DNA from: Eonycteris spelaea | Taxonomy: Eukaryota > Chordata > Mammalia > Chiroptera > Pteropodidae | Direction of reading: 5' to 3' | NCBI GenBank assembly: GCA_003508835.1 | Contig: PUFA01000068.1 | Coordinates: 2,170,001 to 2,234,000, forward strand | Length of the DNA stretch: 64,000 nucleotides | Shown here: in pieces, positions 35,576-48,690 of the stretch | How the letters are laid out: the number at the start of each line of letters is the position of its first letter | Numbering within the stretch: position 1 is the first letter of the stretch | The notes under the pieces: model-generated | Seen by the model: only the letters and a program-made list of their open reading frames with translations | What the model was told of the DNA's origin: nothing | The model's database searches: none | Program-made: the position numbers and the translations under genes

Positions 35576-37055
35576 AGCATTGGGAACTGAAACTACAGGA
35601 CCAGCCCCTGAGCCCTTCCTCTGTCTCATCTTGATACATTTGGGTTTATTAAAGCTAAGACCTTTAAATTATTAAGGAATATTTCCAGGTGCATCCTAAC
35701 TGAAGCCTGTGGAAATATTTCCTATTAGAATATTTAAAGATCAATTGTATACCACTCCATGTGTATGAGCACAGGGTTTTTGTTAGGAAAGATGGCAGCT
35801 GCATCATGTGCATGATATGGCCACCTGCTAGCACACAGGCACAGTAGAAACTCACTTAGTACAAATACGTTATCATCATAAGCAAGTCTTTCTTTACAGT
35901 AGCTGTCAGAATGGAGAACGGTTTGCATTTATGTGCATACATCTGTTTATCTGCCAATCAGGAAACAAGGAGAGAAGGCAAAACGAAGAGAGAAAACCTG
36001 TCCCAATTGTTCTAGCTTTCTCATTGCATCTGTGAAGCGGACTTGGACAGAATACTTTCAGTATGTTAATGACCAGTAAGTAAAGAACTTCACACATTTT
36101 CAAACGTTCATAACAACCCTGCATAGAAACAAGCAACAACTTAGAAATCAGGATAGCTTATTAGTCAGTCTTCAGACTCTTGGCCGCTTTCTAACATTTT
36201 GGAGCCAACTTGCAGAAACAGCTCAAGTTACAAAAACCACTTTGTCAATAAGTTATTTCCATAATACTAGAGACACGACTAAGTCACTCTTTATAGCTTC
36301 TTGAAGATTTCATATTCTGACGCCCAGTGCAACAGGAATTTCTCACTTTACTGAGCCAGGCATTTTCATCCTGTATTACTGCAGTGAACTTCTTTCTGAA
36401 GTGACTTTACCAAACTTTCCATTTAAAGCACCTTATTAAAAAAAGAAAAATACTCCCCAAAGTAAACAAACTGTTCTAGTTCAGTTTATGACTAAGAACT
36501 ACCTAAATATGCTCTCCTTCAGTTCTCTCTTGCACCTTCATATTTCTTTCTTCTCACCAGTGATCAACTTTTAATTGGCCCACCAGAGACCATTAGAAAT
36601 CTAAGTAAGAAAGTTCATTGTCCTCTTACTTCAGTGTCTAATGTTTGTTCTATGATGTTCTTTTGCTGTTTCCTGATAGGTCATTAAGGAGCAATCTCAG
36701 GGAGATCTATTTTTAATAGTTAACGAACTTTAATAAAAACAAGAAAGATGTAGGATTATATAAAAACAAATTATTCTCCAAAAAATAAAAAGATGTCACA
36801 GCTCTAACAAATCAGTCTCCAAGCTTTTTACAAAGAATTCTGCTGAGACCACGCTTGGACAAGACTTTAGGACAAAGGGTAGGTAGGGTCATTTAAAAGA
36901 AAATGTTTTAAAGGATTCATTACATATTTACCAGTAGATATAATTTTATTTTAAAAGAAATGTAATTTTCAATGAAGCACAATCACTCCACCCTGCTCTA
37001 AAATGATACCCATTTGTTCACAAACAGAAATTGCAAACTTTATCAGACAATTTGT
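35576..37055. other. Unassigned DNA
   Basis: Nothing supported. Confidence 0.4.
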
Positions 37056-37059
37056 GGTT

Positions 37060-37240
37060 TATAGGACACTATCACAAACATCTCATACAATCCTTAGATC
37101 ACATATGTAAGGTATTCTTAGGTGTATTTCAGTGCTTTGGAAGCCGAGCTCAGCAATATTTCCCCAAGATCACATAGGTCACTATCAAAGCCAGGCCTTT
37201 AATCTTGTCTTCTTACTTCTGACTATTCCTTTCCAATTCC
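37060..37240 (-). repeat. MIR SINE, antisense
   Basis: 'acatctcatacaatccttag', 'tttccccaagatcacatagg' and 'aaagccaggcctttaatctt' are in reversed-MIR order. Confidence 0.75.
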
Positions 37241-39070
37241 TCTGAAACTGATGGTTATCATGATTTATTCCATAAAATTCAAGCCCCTGGCTGTGCCAGT
37301 TACCCAGAGACCAAGGCCCTTTCAGGGTTCCTCACTCTTGGACCATCACGTTGGAGGGGAATGATGCCAATGTCCCATCACACCCTAAATATGAGACAAG
37401 TCAGTAAAACACACAATTTAACTTTTATCATCTTCTTAGCCATCTTGCCCATGGAGCGTGCTCAGCAAGAGTACTGTTCCAACCAAGCTGCACAATTACA
37501 AAAGAGACACCCTGCTTATGACTGTCTCAAGTCTTTTCCTAATACCAACCCTTCCTCCTTCACCTTTATGTCAAATGCTACGTTTTAGTTGCCTTTGCAA
37601 AGATTTTCTTCATTTCCTGCTTGTTGTGGTCCAGTGGTGGACCTTTAAGCAAAGGTCAGAGAATAAGAAGGCCATTCTCATTCTACACAATGAGAAAGCC
37701 ACAGAAACTTCTACCTACTTTAGAAGCAATTAAAGCCAGAGTTCACTGTGACCACACAGAAAAACTTAAATCTCTATCCACTGTCCTGTGCTAACAGCTT
37801 TCTACATTTGCAACATAGTATTACTCAAAGCATACATAAATGCCTCTAGCCCTCACCTAATTCCTGATTTACATCTCAATCAACACAGTTTCCAAGCAAC
37901 CTAAATTACTTATGTTGTTTTGAGACTCTTAAACCACCACTCCCTGCTTTGGTTCCATATGCAAAAACACAGTGTCTGCCTTCATGAGATTTACATTTGA
38001 AATGGAGCTCAAGATGAAGACAAATTTTGCGTGAATTTTCTGAATCTGCCTAATACCATGGACCACACTTATAAGGCACTAAGTTAGTATTTACTAAATT
38101 GAATAATTATGGAAAGAGTCAGGCATAGACATTCTGATAAAATGTGCATTTTAATCATTGTGTCAAGAGAAGCTTAAGTTAACTGGTATATGAGCATAAA
38201 GAGAACTGATGGTAATACCTAAAGGCAACCTCAAACGTCTCATTATTGAGGTGCTCCATCTATACTTAAAGAATAGTTTCTATACAAATGAGACAAATAG
38301 TTTTGAAACTCCGTGGGCTCGTTAGCCATTTTTACAATAGTTTTAAACAGGGTTTGTTTTTAGTTTACATTTTTTTTTTCAGAAATTCAGTTTATTCTTT
38401 AGTTTTGAGCACTTTCTTTTCACATTTGGTTATTGAATCCACCTCACATTTATAAATTTTTATTATCACTCAATGAATCAAAATATCTTTGAAAAAATTT
38501 TAGGATAGTTTCCAGTGGGCCGGTAGCTGTTTCATATTTTCCCATGACTCTTTATCAAAGTTAACACATAAGTAATACACCCTTATGTGATTCAAATACT
38601 AAATGATCTCATGGGTTAGTTCTATCATTTTCAAATTATTGATGGAGAAGCTGAGGCTCATGGCATATAAGCAGCCTCGTAGATGACTTAAAGAAGGGCA
38701 TTTATTGAAGATAATGACTGGATGTAGAGAAATGATGAGCAAAGCAGACAGAAATTCCAGGTGTAGGGACCAACCTTTCAAGCGTAAGTGTAAGTGTGGA
38801 GCTGGGACAGGACCCAGCTGGCACAGCACCTCTAATTTGAGGGGATATTCTACTTTGTCCCAGGACCTGTCTAGCTTCAAGATGCCATCCCATAACCCTT
38901 TCCTTGAATGATAGATTTTGAATGACTACCTCTGCTGAAATATATCAGGCTTGTAACATTTTAAAGGAAATACAGAAAATAGTTATTTACTCTATAACAC
39001 ATTCTTCACTGACTCTGACCCAAGTTTTCAAATTACCCCATTATACAGAAAATCAATACACACTGAGTTT
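37241..39070. other. Unassigned DNA with one faint MIR trace
   Basis: 'gagaagctgaggctcatggc' at 38,645-38,664 resembles a reversed MIR core, but the flanks are too decayed. No gene signal. Confidence 0.35.
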
Positions 39071-39074
39071 GTAT

Positions 39075-39228
39075 CTTCTTTCTTGTCATTAACATGAAAT
39101 GTAACTTTGTTGAGACTCATCTACAAAACAGAGATAACAACGTCTACTAAAGCTCGTTGTTGTTAGGACTAAATGAGGTAATGTGTGAAGGACCTAGTTA
39201 GTGCCTGGCAAAAAGAAGCATTATTTTT
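39075..39228 (+). repeat. MIR SINE fragment
   Basis: 'aactttgttgagactcatct', 'gttgttaggactaaatgagg' and 'gttagtgcctggcaaaaaga' are in MIR order. Confidence 0.8.
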
Positions 39229-39689
39229 GGCTGACACCAACTAATTTGGCTGGTATCACCCATTCTTAACATTCTTCCCCCTCCTAATTTTTCATAACTC
39301 TGCTGTCTTTGACATTAAGAAATCACTAGTGTCTCTAATCCCACCTAAAAAACAGATGGCAGCCATCAACTAGAGATTTTATGCAATGACTTTTAATAAT
39401 CCTGTTTACAACCAGTAACATGAAATTTAAAAATCTACCAGCTGCTTTTAAAGTTGTAAAATGTTTTCTATTTCGCTCCAGAATCATGCTGATGCCAAAA
39501 ATAAAAATTAAAAAATGTGTACAAACAACTGTGTTGGAGTAAATGGCTTAAATTTTCAATACTTCCCTCTTCATATATGAGCTAAGCCATTGGCACCCAA
39601 GGTAAATATGGAATTCTAGAAGTCCACCTTCTACCTAGGGCTTTGGGAGAAGCAGCAGCTTTCCTCTATCCTCGAGGTTCATTCAGTTG
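39229..39689. other. Unassigned DNA
   Basis: Nothing supported. Confidence 0.4.
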
Positions 39690-41085
39690 GCCTCATAATT
39701 AAATCTACATGAGATAGATTAACAAGAGAAAATAACTAAATGGGAGCTCTACATACCTGAGAGAGAAAGAGATCCCACATACATGAGAGACAGAAATTTG
39801 AAAATGATACATCAGGGACAGAAAGTTAAAATAAGTTATATATGACATTCTGGGCTAGGGATGAGGTAAGGCGCCTTGGGGCTTCACAGGATCATTTCAG
39901 AGTGAGAAAAGTAGATTTCAGTAATTAGAAGTTTTCCTTGCTCTGCCTAAAGGTCATAAAAAGTTGTTTCTGATAATAACTATTATTGTGGGCAAGACCC
40001 CTATTTTAAATCTTTAAGGGAGAGGTAAAAGTCTGCAGGGTCTGACTTCAGCTCAAAATAATTCACATACTAAAGTGGCACATTCTGGGGAGGGCTGTTA
40101 TGAACACTTTACAAGACTTATTAAACCATAATCTAAGAGCGACATCAATATCATGGAGGTGTGACAGACCTCCAGACTCTTCCCTTGAAGTTACAAATTG
40201 GACAGCTATATTTCAAAAAGGTCCCCTGCCCAACACACAAACTTATCTGAGAGATCAGCACATTGAGACAGCTGAAGATCGTGTATTAAGACAAGCAGGG
40301 AAGGTAGAAGGGTGAAGGACAGGGATGGGAGCCTCAGACATAGAAGCGTCAGAGTGTAACCTCTGCTGAGCAGACCAGAGGGGTCGAGGCAGCAATCAGC
40401 CTGGGTGGCTGGCTGAACTCAGAGAATTGGTGCAAAGGGAGGCAGCAGTGGACCAGCTGCCATCACCAGGCAAACAAAGACACAGACTCAGGAATCCACC
40501 CCTGTACACCCTTCCCATTGCCCATCCGGCATTACGACCCTCAGTCAGCAGATCTCAAAGAGGCAGAAGCAACATTCCAGCCTAAGTGGTCTGAATTCAT
40601 TGCGATTGGCATCACTGGAAAATAAGGAGCTGCAGTTGTACAAAGCCACTTACCCATACCCACCCCTCCCCCATCCATCTGGTGAACCAGATAGGGGCAG
40701 CTGAGACACCTTAGATCTAGATGGCTGGTGGCTTCTGGTTGCAGGGAAGAGGCACCAGAAACACACAGGCCAAGAGCCCTATCACCTGCCACATCCCACC
40801 AGGATGGTGGTGCCCTGGAACTGACACAACTAGGTCATAAAAAGGATGTCCACCCTCTCAGGGAATACAAGGTATTTTCCATGGCTGAGGCAATACTGCT
40901 CCAAGGAGATCCCAGAAGTCCCAGCAGGGCAGGTAGGAAAAAAGAAAACCTTGTGTTTGATACCACCTACTGGAAATCAAAAGAACGATTTCTACTTATC
41001 AATCTGCTAAATTGTTATGAGACAATTACTTTAAGAAGGATTTCATTCCCTTAAATGCTCAGGCAGAGAAATAATCCATCAATTA
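39690..41085 (+). repeat. L1 5' UTR region (left edge uncertain)
   Basis: Sequence upstream of the ORF1 start that reads like a laurasiatherian L1 5' UTR: 'gtgtgacagacctccagact', 'ttatctgagagatcagcaca', then a GC-richer promoter-side stretch to 41.08 kb. The part from 40,082 is the more secure. The segment 39,690-40,081 ('gattaacaagagaaaataac', 'gtctgacttcagctcaaaat') may belong to the same 5' UTR or to another repeat abutting it. Confidence 0.65.
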
Positions 41086-41088
41086 CCA

Positions 41089-42100
41089 TGAATAACCAAG
41101 GTAACAAGTAGTTCAGAAAAATCTCCAGAAAATAAAGACATGGAAAACTGTGATTTGAATGACAGAGAATTCAAAGTTGGAGTTCTGAAAAATCCCAATC
41201 GGATACAAGAAAACTCAGAAAACGAGTTCGATGAGCTCAGGAATAAAATTAAAGAACAAAAGGAGTACTATATCAAAGAGATTGAAACTATAAAAAAAGA
41301 CCCAAACAAATTCTGAAGCTGAAGAACTCAATAAAAAAAGGTGAAGAATGAATTAGAGAGCTTAGGACATAGAGCAGACCAGATGCAGGAGAGAATTAGT
41401 GATCTAAGAAGATAAAAAATCTAGAAGTGATTCAGATGAAAGAAGAGGGTTGACAGTAAAAATAAATAAATATAAAAATAAAAGAGCTCTACAAGAACCA
41501 TCAGACTTCATCAGAAAGAGCAATATAAGATTACTGGGTATACCAGAAAGAGAAGAGAGGGAGAAGGGAATAGAGAACCTATTCAGACAAACAACAGACA
41601 AGAAATTCTCAAACATATGGAAAGAGCTGGATCCTCGAATCCAAAATCTAACAGAATACCTAATTAACTCAATGCAAAAAGACCACTCCAAGGCACATTA
41701 TACTGATGCTGTCAAAAGTTAATAACAAAGAAAGAATTCTCAAGGCAACAAGAAAAAGAAGACTGCATTATATAAAGAAAACCCTATTACATTGTCATTG
41801 GATTTTTTAGCAAGAACCCCTACAAGTTAGGAGAGCGTTGAACCAAATATTCAAAATATTGACAGAGAAATCATCAGCCAAGTATAAGATATCCAACAAA
41901 ATTATCTTTTAGATATGATGGAGAAATAAGGGCTTTTCCAGAGGAAAAAACTAGGGTCATTATCACAAGACTTACAAGAAGTGCTGAAAGGAGCTCTTCT
42001 ACCTGAGGTAAAACGGCAAAAGAAACGAACAGAGAAAGATGACAAAGACAGAAGCAGAAAATTGCAGCTCTTGTTCAGAACAGGTTATTAAACACTTAAG
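41089..42100 (+). pseudogene. L1 ORF1 (RNA-binding chaperone) pseudogene
   Basis: It begins at 'atgaataaccaaggtaacaa' (41,089), where L1 ORF1 is expected, but a TAG stops this frame after only a few codons (41,109). The longest surviving piece, 41,450-41,722, reads the conserved 'NIRLLGIPEREEREKGIENL' segment at the start of the L1 ORF1p RRM-like domain. The coiled-coil part upstream is frame-broken. Intact ORF1p is a trimeric nucleic-acid chaperone of the L1 particle; this one cannot be made. Confidence 0.85.
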
Positions 42101-42825
42101 TATTATATAAAGTTTAAATAGAGTAAAGGCATTTTTAAAGAAGAATAGCTACTGCCTTCATTTGGCAATGAATGCACAGCATAAAAAGGGATAATTTGTG
42201 ACAACAAAAGAAGAAAAGGGAAGGGGGAAAAGGACTGAACCTGCACAGGTGGATGGAGATAAGATGCAATCAGAAGAAAAAGAACTATCGTACATATAAA
42301 ACTTCTTGCATACATATAATGGTAACCACAAAATAAAAAATCTAGAGCCGAGACACATAATATTTTTTAAAGTGCAAACAGAGGGGGGGAAAGTCACAAA
42401 ATAACACCAAACGAAAATAGCAGACAGACAAGGACCAAAAAAAAAAAAAACAGAAAACAAACAAACAAACAAAAACAATGGAGAGACAGAGCAACCAGAA
42501 AACAATAGATAAAATGGTTTTAAGTTTTCATATATCAATAATCATCCTATATATAAATGAACTGAACTCACAATTAAAAGGCACAGAGTAGTGGGATGGA
42601 TTAAAAAACAAGACCCAACTATATACTGCCTTCAGGAGAACCACCTCAGCTACAAAGACAAAGACAACACGAAGGGGTAGAAGATAATACTCTAAGCAAA
42701 TAGCATCCAGAGAAAAGAGGTTTAGCTTTACGTAGACAAAATAGATTTGGAGATAAAAAAGAAAAGAAGAGACAAAGATGGACATTTTATAATGATAAAG
42801 GGGAAATACATCAATAAGACATAAC

Positions 42826-42856
42826 ACATCTACACACACACACACAACACACACCC
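42826..42856. repeat. Short (CA)n tract inside L1
   Basis: A CA-rich run with one break lies within the ORF2 5' region. It disrupts the reading frame and postdates insertion. Confidence 0.85.
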
Positions 42857-45800
42857 CTTTTCCCCCTCCCCCAACCTGGGAGCAATTACTAACAGAACTA
42901 AAGTGAGAAACTGACAAAAACACAATTATTGTAGGGAACCTAAATACTCTATTTACAGCAATGGATAGATCATTCAAATAGAAAATCAACAAGGAAATAT
43001 CAGCTTTCAATGACACATTAGATCAAATAGACATAATCAATATTTACAGAGCTTTCTATTTCAGATTGCCAGAACATACTTTCTTCTCTAGTGCATGTGA
43101 AACGTTCTCGAGGACCCTGCGTCAGGGCACAAATCTAGTCTCGACAAATTTAAGAAGACTGAAATCACACCAAACACGTTCTCTGACCATAATGCTTTAA
43201 AATTGAAAATCAGTTGCAAAAAGAAAATTGAAAAACCAATTACGTGGAGATTAAACAACATGCTACTAAAAAATAACTGAGTCAAAAAAGCAAGAGTTCA
43301 AAAGATAGAGACAAATGAGAGTGACAATATGACATATCAAAATTGTTGGGATATAGCAAAAGTGGTAAAGAAGAAAGTTTATAGTTTTATAGGTCTACCT
43401 ACAGAAACAAGAAAAACCTCAGATAAACAACCTAACATTTCACCTTAACTAGAAGACCAAAGTCAGCAAAAGGAAAAAAATAATAAAAATTAGAGCAGAT
43501 TAAACAAAAAAGGGGACGAAAAGATAATAGGAAAAAGTTAGTGCAACAAAGAGCTGGTTCTTTGAAAAGAATAAAATTGACAAGCCTCTGGTTAGATTGA
43601 CTAAGGAAAAAAAAGAAAGCAACTCAAAAAACAACAGAAATGAAAGAGAAGTTACAACAGACACCACAGAAATACAAAGGACTATACAAGAATACTATGA
43701 AAAGCTATACACGACCAAATTCAATAATGACAGATAAAATAGGTAAGTTCTTAGAAATGTATAACCTTTTTAGACTGAACCTTGAAGAACTGGAAAATCT
43801 AAATAGACTGAGCAACAGTAAGAAAACTGAAAAAGTCATCACAAGCCTCCCCAAAAGTAAAAGTCTAGGACCAGATGGCTTCACTAGTGAATTCTACCAA
43901 ACATTCAAAGATTTAATACCTACCCTTGTCTAACTCTTCCAAAAAATTGAAGAAGTAGTACTCCTAACTCATTTTACGAAGTCAAAATTTCTCTAATACC
44001 CAAACCTGCCAAGGACAACACAAAAAAAGAAAGTTACAGACCAATATCTCTGATAAATATAGATACAGAATCTTAAATAAAATACTAGCAAATCAAATAT
44101 GACTACACATTAAAAATATAATACATCACAATCAAGTGAGGTTCATTCCAGGGGCACAAGGATAATTCAATATATGCAAGTGGTCAATGTGATACATCAC
44201 GTAAAAAAATAAAGGACAAAAATCATATGATCATATCAATAGATGCAGAAAAAGCATTTGATAAGATTCAAAATCCATTTATTATTGAAATGCTTTATAA
44301 AATAGATATAGAAGGAAAGTACTTCAAAATAATAAAGGCTACATATGACAAACCCTCAACTAATATCAAATTCAATAGTGAAAAACTGAAAGCTATTCCT
44401 CTAAGATCAGGAACAAGAAAAGAATGCCCACTTATACTGCTGTTATTCAACATAGTATTGGAAGTCCTAGCCAGAGAAATCAGGCAAGAAAGAAATAAAA
44501 GGTATCCAAAATGGGAATAAATAAAATAGTTTTTGCAGATGACATGATTCTGTATACAGAAAATCCTCAATACTCCACCAAAAGACTATTAGAAACAATA
44601 AATAAATATAGTAAAGTTGCAGGATACAAAAGCAATGTACAAAACTCACTGCATTCCTATATACTAACAATGAGATATCAGGAAAAAATGAAAAAAAAAT
44701 TCCATTTGCAATTGCAACAAAAAGGATAAAATACCTAGGAATAAACTTAACAAAGGAAGTAAAATAGCTATACACTGAAAATTATAAGACATTGTTGAAA
44801 GAAATTGAAAATACAAAGGAATTGAAAGATATTTTGTGTTCATGGATTAGAAGAATCGACATAGTTAATACGGCCATAATACCTACAAAAAATACAGATT
44901 TAATGCAATCCTCATAAGTCCAATGATATTAAGACCTGAATAGCCAAAGTGATCCTAGGAAAAAAGAACAAAGCCAGAGGTATCATAGTCCCTGACTTAA
45001 AATTATACTGCAAAGCTACGATAATCAAAATATGTTATTGGCAGAAAAGTAGACACACAGACCAATGGAACCAAATTGAGAGCCCAAAAATAAACCCACA
45101 TGTATATGGGCAAATAATTTTCAACAAAAGAGCCAAAAACGTGCAATGGAGAAAGGAAAGCCTCTTCAATAAAGGATGCTGGGAAAATTGGAAAGCCACC
45201 CGCAAAATGAAACTAGATTGCTATTTGACAACACACACAAAAGTTAACTCAAAATAGATTAAAGAATTAAATGTAAGACCTGAAACAATCAAATACATGG
45301 AAGAAAACATAGGTACTAACCTTATGGACCTAGGTCTCAGAGAGGTTTTTATGAACTTGGTCCAAAAGCAAGGGAAGTAAAAACAAAAATAAGTAAATGG
45401 GACTATATCAAACTAAAAAGCTTCTATATAAAGAACTCATACAACTCAACAACAAAAAATCCAATTTAAAAATGAGCAGGAGACCTGAACATTTTTCCCA
45501 AGACATACAATGACCAACAGATATATGAAAAGATGCTCAACTTCACTAGTTCTTAGGGAAATGCAAATCAAAATCACAATGAGCTACCACCTCATATTTG
45601 TTAGAGGGACTATTATTAATAAGACAAGAAACAACTGTTGCAAATGAAGTGAAGAAAAAAGAACCCTCATATACTGCTGGTAAGAATATAAACTAGTACA
45701 GCCACTATGGAAAATAATACGGAGGTTCCTTTAAAAATTTAAGAATAGAGCTACCATACGACCCAGCAATCTCTCTTTTGGGTGTCTGCCCAAAACACTT

Positions 45801-45953
45801 GAAAACAGTCATAAAGATATATGTACCCCTATGTTCATTATTCACAGTAGCCATGACATAAAAACAACCTAAATGTCTTTCGATGGGTAATTGGATAAAG
45901 ATGTGGTACATACATACAATGGAATACTATTCAGCCATAATAGAGGTGAAATA

Positions 45954-45970
45954 CTTTTTTTTTTTTTTTG
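45954..45970. repeat. T-run within the L1 3' region
   Basis: About 17 T residues interrupt the usual L1 sequence between 'agaggtgaaatac' and 'gatacagcatggacgaacct', where the consensus order would read on without such a run. Confidence 0.8.
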
Positions 45971-46322
45971 ATACAGCATGGACGAACCTTGAAAGTATCA
46001 CGCTAAGCAAAGTGAGTCAGATGGAAAAGGATAAGAACCATATTTCACTCATACGAGGGATATAAAACAGAAAGGAACAAATACATGAAACAAACAACAA
46101 CAAAACTAATAAACACAGACAACGATATGGTGTTACCAGAGAGGAAGGGGTTGCGGGGAGGAGGAAGAGGGTAAAGGGGTCAAATGTTTGGTGATGAAAG
46201 GAGACTAGACTTTGGGTGGTGAACACACGATGCATTATATAGATGATGTGTTATAGAATTGTCCACTTCAAACTTATGTGATGTTATTAACTGATGTTAC
46301 CCAATAAATTTAATTTTTAAAA

Positions 46323-47305
46323 ACACATAACTACTTTCTCTAAGAGGAGAGGTGTTCCTATCACATTAAACTAAGATGTCCTAAACAGAGTTTGGTTTCC
46401 CCATTATCTTCTTTGGGAACTTAATGGCTCAATAATTTCAATTTGAGGAATATCTTTTGGGAGTTGAGGGGACTAGAAATAATTCGGTAGTGGAGATCAA
46501 TTCACACCTAAGGTCAGCACACCTAAGTTAGGAGGGAGGCACTGGTGGTCTGAAAAACAAAACAGATGAGGGAGCTGGAGGAGGGTCAGATGGGAAGTTG
46601 AGCCCAGCAACAAACAGGCCAAGTCGTGAGCTAAATTGTCAGAAACAGAGACCAGGAGCAGCAGCAGCAAAACATGGCAGATGAAGCATTTGTTGGCACA
46701 AGGTTCTACCATCAAAGACAAGAATGGCCTGGGGTTAGTATTTGAAACAACTGCCCAACAAAGTTCTGGAATTGGGAGGTCATTGTTCTTAGCTAGGGCC
46801 TCTGGCCAAAAAACAGGGGCCTACTGGCTAAAATTAAGGGAGAATTTTCAGTTTTTATGTTTCTAATTTTTGTTACCTGATGACATTATCTAAAGAATTT
46901 TTTAAAACTTCTCATTGTTTCTAGGACACTGAGGTCCTCATGCTAACTCCTGGCCTCTCTTTGACAGCTAGGTCTGCCAGCTTCCAAATATTAGTGTTTA
47001 GTTCCCAGTCTCTCTGGATAATCTTATTTCCTCCATGCTTTATCTGCCACCTATTTAGAGATGCTCTGCAGATTTGTATCCCTTCCTAGATCTCTTTTCT
47101 GAATGCCAGCTCCATTTGTCAAGTGTTTAAAAGGAAATCAAGTGGATATTTTGTTACCTCCAGCCCATACTTCCCAGAATTAGTCTCTTTCTCCCTCTTC
47201 TCTCCTTCTTCCCACCTCTTACCATCCTTTCCAATTGCCTATGCATGCACTTACAGAAAACCACAAATACCTACAAAAGCAAAAGCTCAATAAAAACATT
47301 CTTCT
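46323..47305. other. Unassigned DNA
   Basis: No supported gene or repeat. A purine-rich patch with AGC repeats lies near 46,652-46,668. Confidence 0.4.
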
Positions 47306-47307
47306 TA

Positions 47308-47455
47308 AATCTTAATGTTCATATAAATCACGTAGGTATCTTGCTATAATTCAGATCCTGATTCAGCAAGACTGGGGTGGGGCCCCAGATTCTGCATTTC
47401 TAAAAACAGTTTCACGATGCTAGGCCATTCTTAGAGTCACAAAGTATAACCAGGA
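47308..47455 (-). mobile_element. MER5-like hAT non-autonomous DNA transposon, antisense
   Basis: 'atcctgattcagcaagactg', 'gggtggggccccagattctg' and 'catttctaaaaacagtttca' follow the reversed MER5A order. The terminal repeats have decayed. Confidence 0.82.
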
Positions 47456-47484
47456 ACTATAAGTTAGAGCTACACCACGGCCAG

Positions 47485-47565
47485 TAAATCCCTCAGACCG
47501 TGAGTTCATTCATTTCCAGTTTGAGCCTCAGCATCTTTATCTGTAAAATGTGACAGCTAGATGCC
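47485..47565 (+). repeat. MIR fragment
   Basis: 'gtttgagcctcagcatcttt' followed by 'atctgtaaaatgtgacagct' is a MIR core. Confidence 0.7.
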
Positions 47566-48090
47566 CCAAGTCCTGAGGTTTTATCAAGTTCAAAAAGCCT
47601 GGACGGAAAGCCGAAATCTACTAACTGTAATTAACACTTGTACCCCATTTCTGCACAGTGAATCCTATAAAAAACTAACCAGGAATTAGCAATGTTCAAC
47701 CAAATTATGATTTAGTAGTGATACTAAAGTGTTCAGAACACTATTTCTATGCATATGGGTCCAGAAAACACACTCTAAAAACAAGGGCCAGCAGTAAAAT
47801 TGGCACAGATAAAACACTGCTATTTTGTGAAATAATAAGTTTGAAATCACTTTTTTCTCAGTGAGTTTGTAAATGAAATGGTAGCCATCAGAAAAATACC
47901 TAGAAACAATCACTAAATAAATAGTACTGAAACAAAACACAAAGGTAAGGTTAGTCCAAGTCTAATGATTATTTTTTTTATAGCCGGAAAGCAAGGTGTT
48001 TAGGGTTTCTTCCCTGGTGGATAGATGACGAACAAGCCACATATTGGTTTTTATTTTCCTATTTTGGTGGTGGAGTATAGAAGAAACAGA
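47566..48090. other. Unassigned DNA
   Basis: Nothing supported. Confidence 0.4.
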
Positions 48091-48094
48091 ACAA

Positions 48095-48268
48095 GGGTTA
48101 GAATACTAGGATTTGGATTTAAGTGTAAATTCTGCCTCTTACAGCTGTGTAATCTTAGTCAAATTGTCTGAGCCTCTATTTCCTCATTGGTAAAATGCAG
48201 ATAGTAATAACGGGTATATCAGTACATTGTTTGGAGGATTAACTAATGGGAACAAAAGCTTAACAAAA
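48095..48268 (+). repeat. MIR SINE
   Basis: Well preserved: 'attctgcctcttacagctgt', 'gtgtaatcttagtcaaattg', 'tttcctcattggtaaaatgc', 'tgtttggaggattaactaat'. Confidence 0.9.
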
Positions 48269-48540
48269 CTTATAGAATACTATGGAAATGCCAGAAGAGA
48301 GCAGGGAAAGAGAGGAAGGGAGGAAGGAATAGTAGTAGTTATTTTGTGTAAATGAATTCATTTCCTATGAGTCCCTTTCTAAAAACTTTCAGCTGCCCCC
48401 ACTGTCTAAAAAAAAAAAAGCATGCTCTGCAAGGAGCATCACAGTCTGGCCTCTGCCTGCATTTTTAGCCCCCTTTCTAAAACAGTATGTTGGCTCTCAT
48501 TGACAAGTATCTGTAAGGTCTCCATGTTGAGCGAAGAAAA
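48269..48540. other. Unassigned DNA with a purine-rich patch
   Basis: It contains a GGAA-rich patch at about 48,300-48,335 and an A-run near 48,409-48,419. Nothing else is identifiable. Confidence 0.4.
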
Positions 48541-48544
48541 TAAG

Positions 48545-48690
48545 CGTTTAGATTTTCCTACCACATGCCAGATACTTTGTATTAGTTGTTTAATTTTCAC
48601 ACTCATCCTGTGAAAGGTTCAGCGTGGGCCTCATGGCTAACAAGAGCAGAGCTGGGATGCGGGCCTGCATCATGTAATGCCTGCCTGTCC
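48545..48690 (-). repeat. MIR SINE, antisense
   Basis: 'accacatgccagatactttg' then 'aagagcagagctgggatgcg' follow the reversed MIR order. Confidence 0.75.

Larger units (their letters stand above)
42508..46060 (+). pseudogene. L1 ORF2 (endonuclease/reverse transcriptase) pseudogene
   Basis: The frame is broken repeatedly, yet landmarks survive in order. The endonuclease region runs over 42.5-43.3 kb ('gggatggattaaaaaacaag'). A 'SLGPDGFTSEFYQTFK' segment (about 43,862-43,909) precedes the RT domain. '[15 protein letters not shown]' starts at 44,233 and the RT catalytic 'FADDMILY' block at about 44,532. The C-terminal zinc-knuckle side follows ('[19 protein letters not shown]', about 45.1 kb). 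Minus-strand frames of 65-162 codons over this interval are antisense shadows. The enzyme performed target-primed reverse transcription when intact. Confidence 0.9.
40082..46322 (+). mobile_element. Nearly full-length LINE-1, inactive
   Basis: A single L1 in sense orientation with 5' UTR, broken ORF1, intergenic spacer, broken ORF2 and 3' UTR ending 'acccaataaatttaattttt' and a short A-rich tail. All blocks are in the canonical order. Both reading frames are cut by stops and frameshifts. Compared with the usual L1 order, stretches appear missing in ORF2 near 44.90-44.94 kb and 45.42 kb. The tail resembles bat/laurasiatherian L1 3' ends from memory. It cannot mobilise. A target duplication was not identified. 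Confidence 0.92.

Noticed and set aside
42103..43285. Series of hydrophobic minus-strand frames that look like membrane proteins
   Set aside because: They are antisense to A-rich L1 coding sequence; poly-A on one strand gives Phe/Leu/Ser-rich frames on the other.
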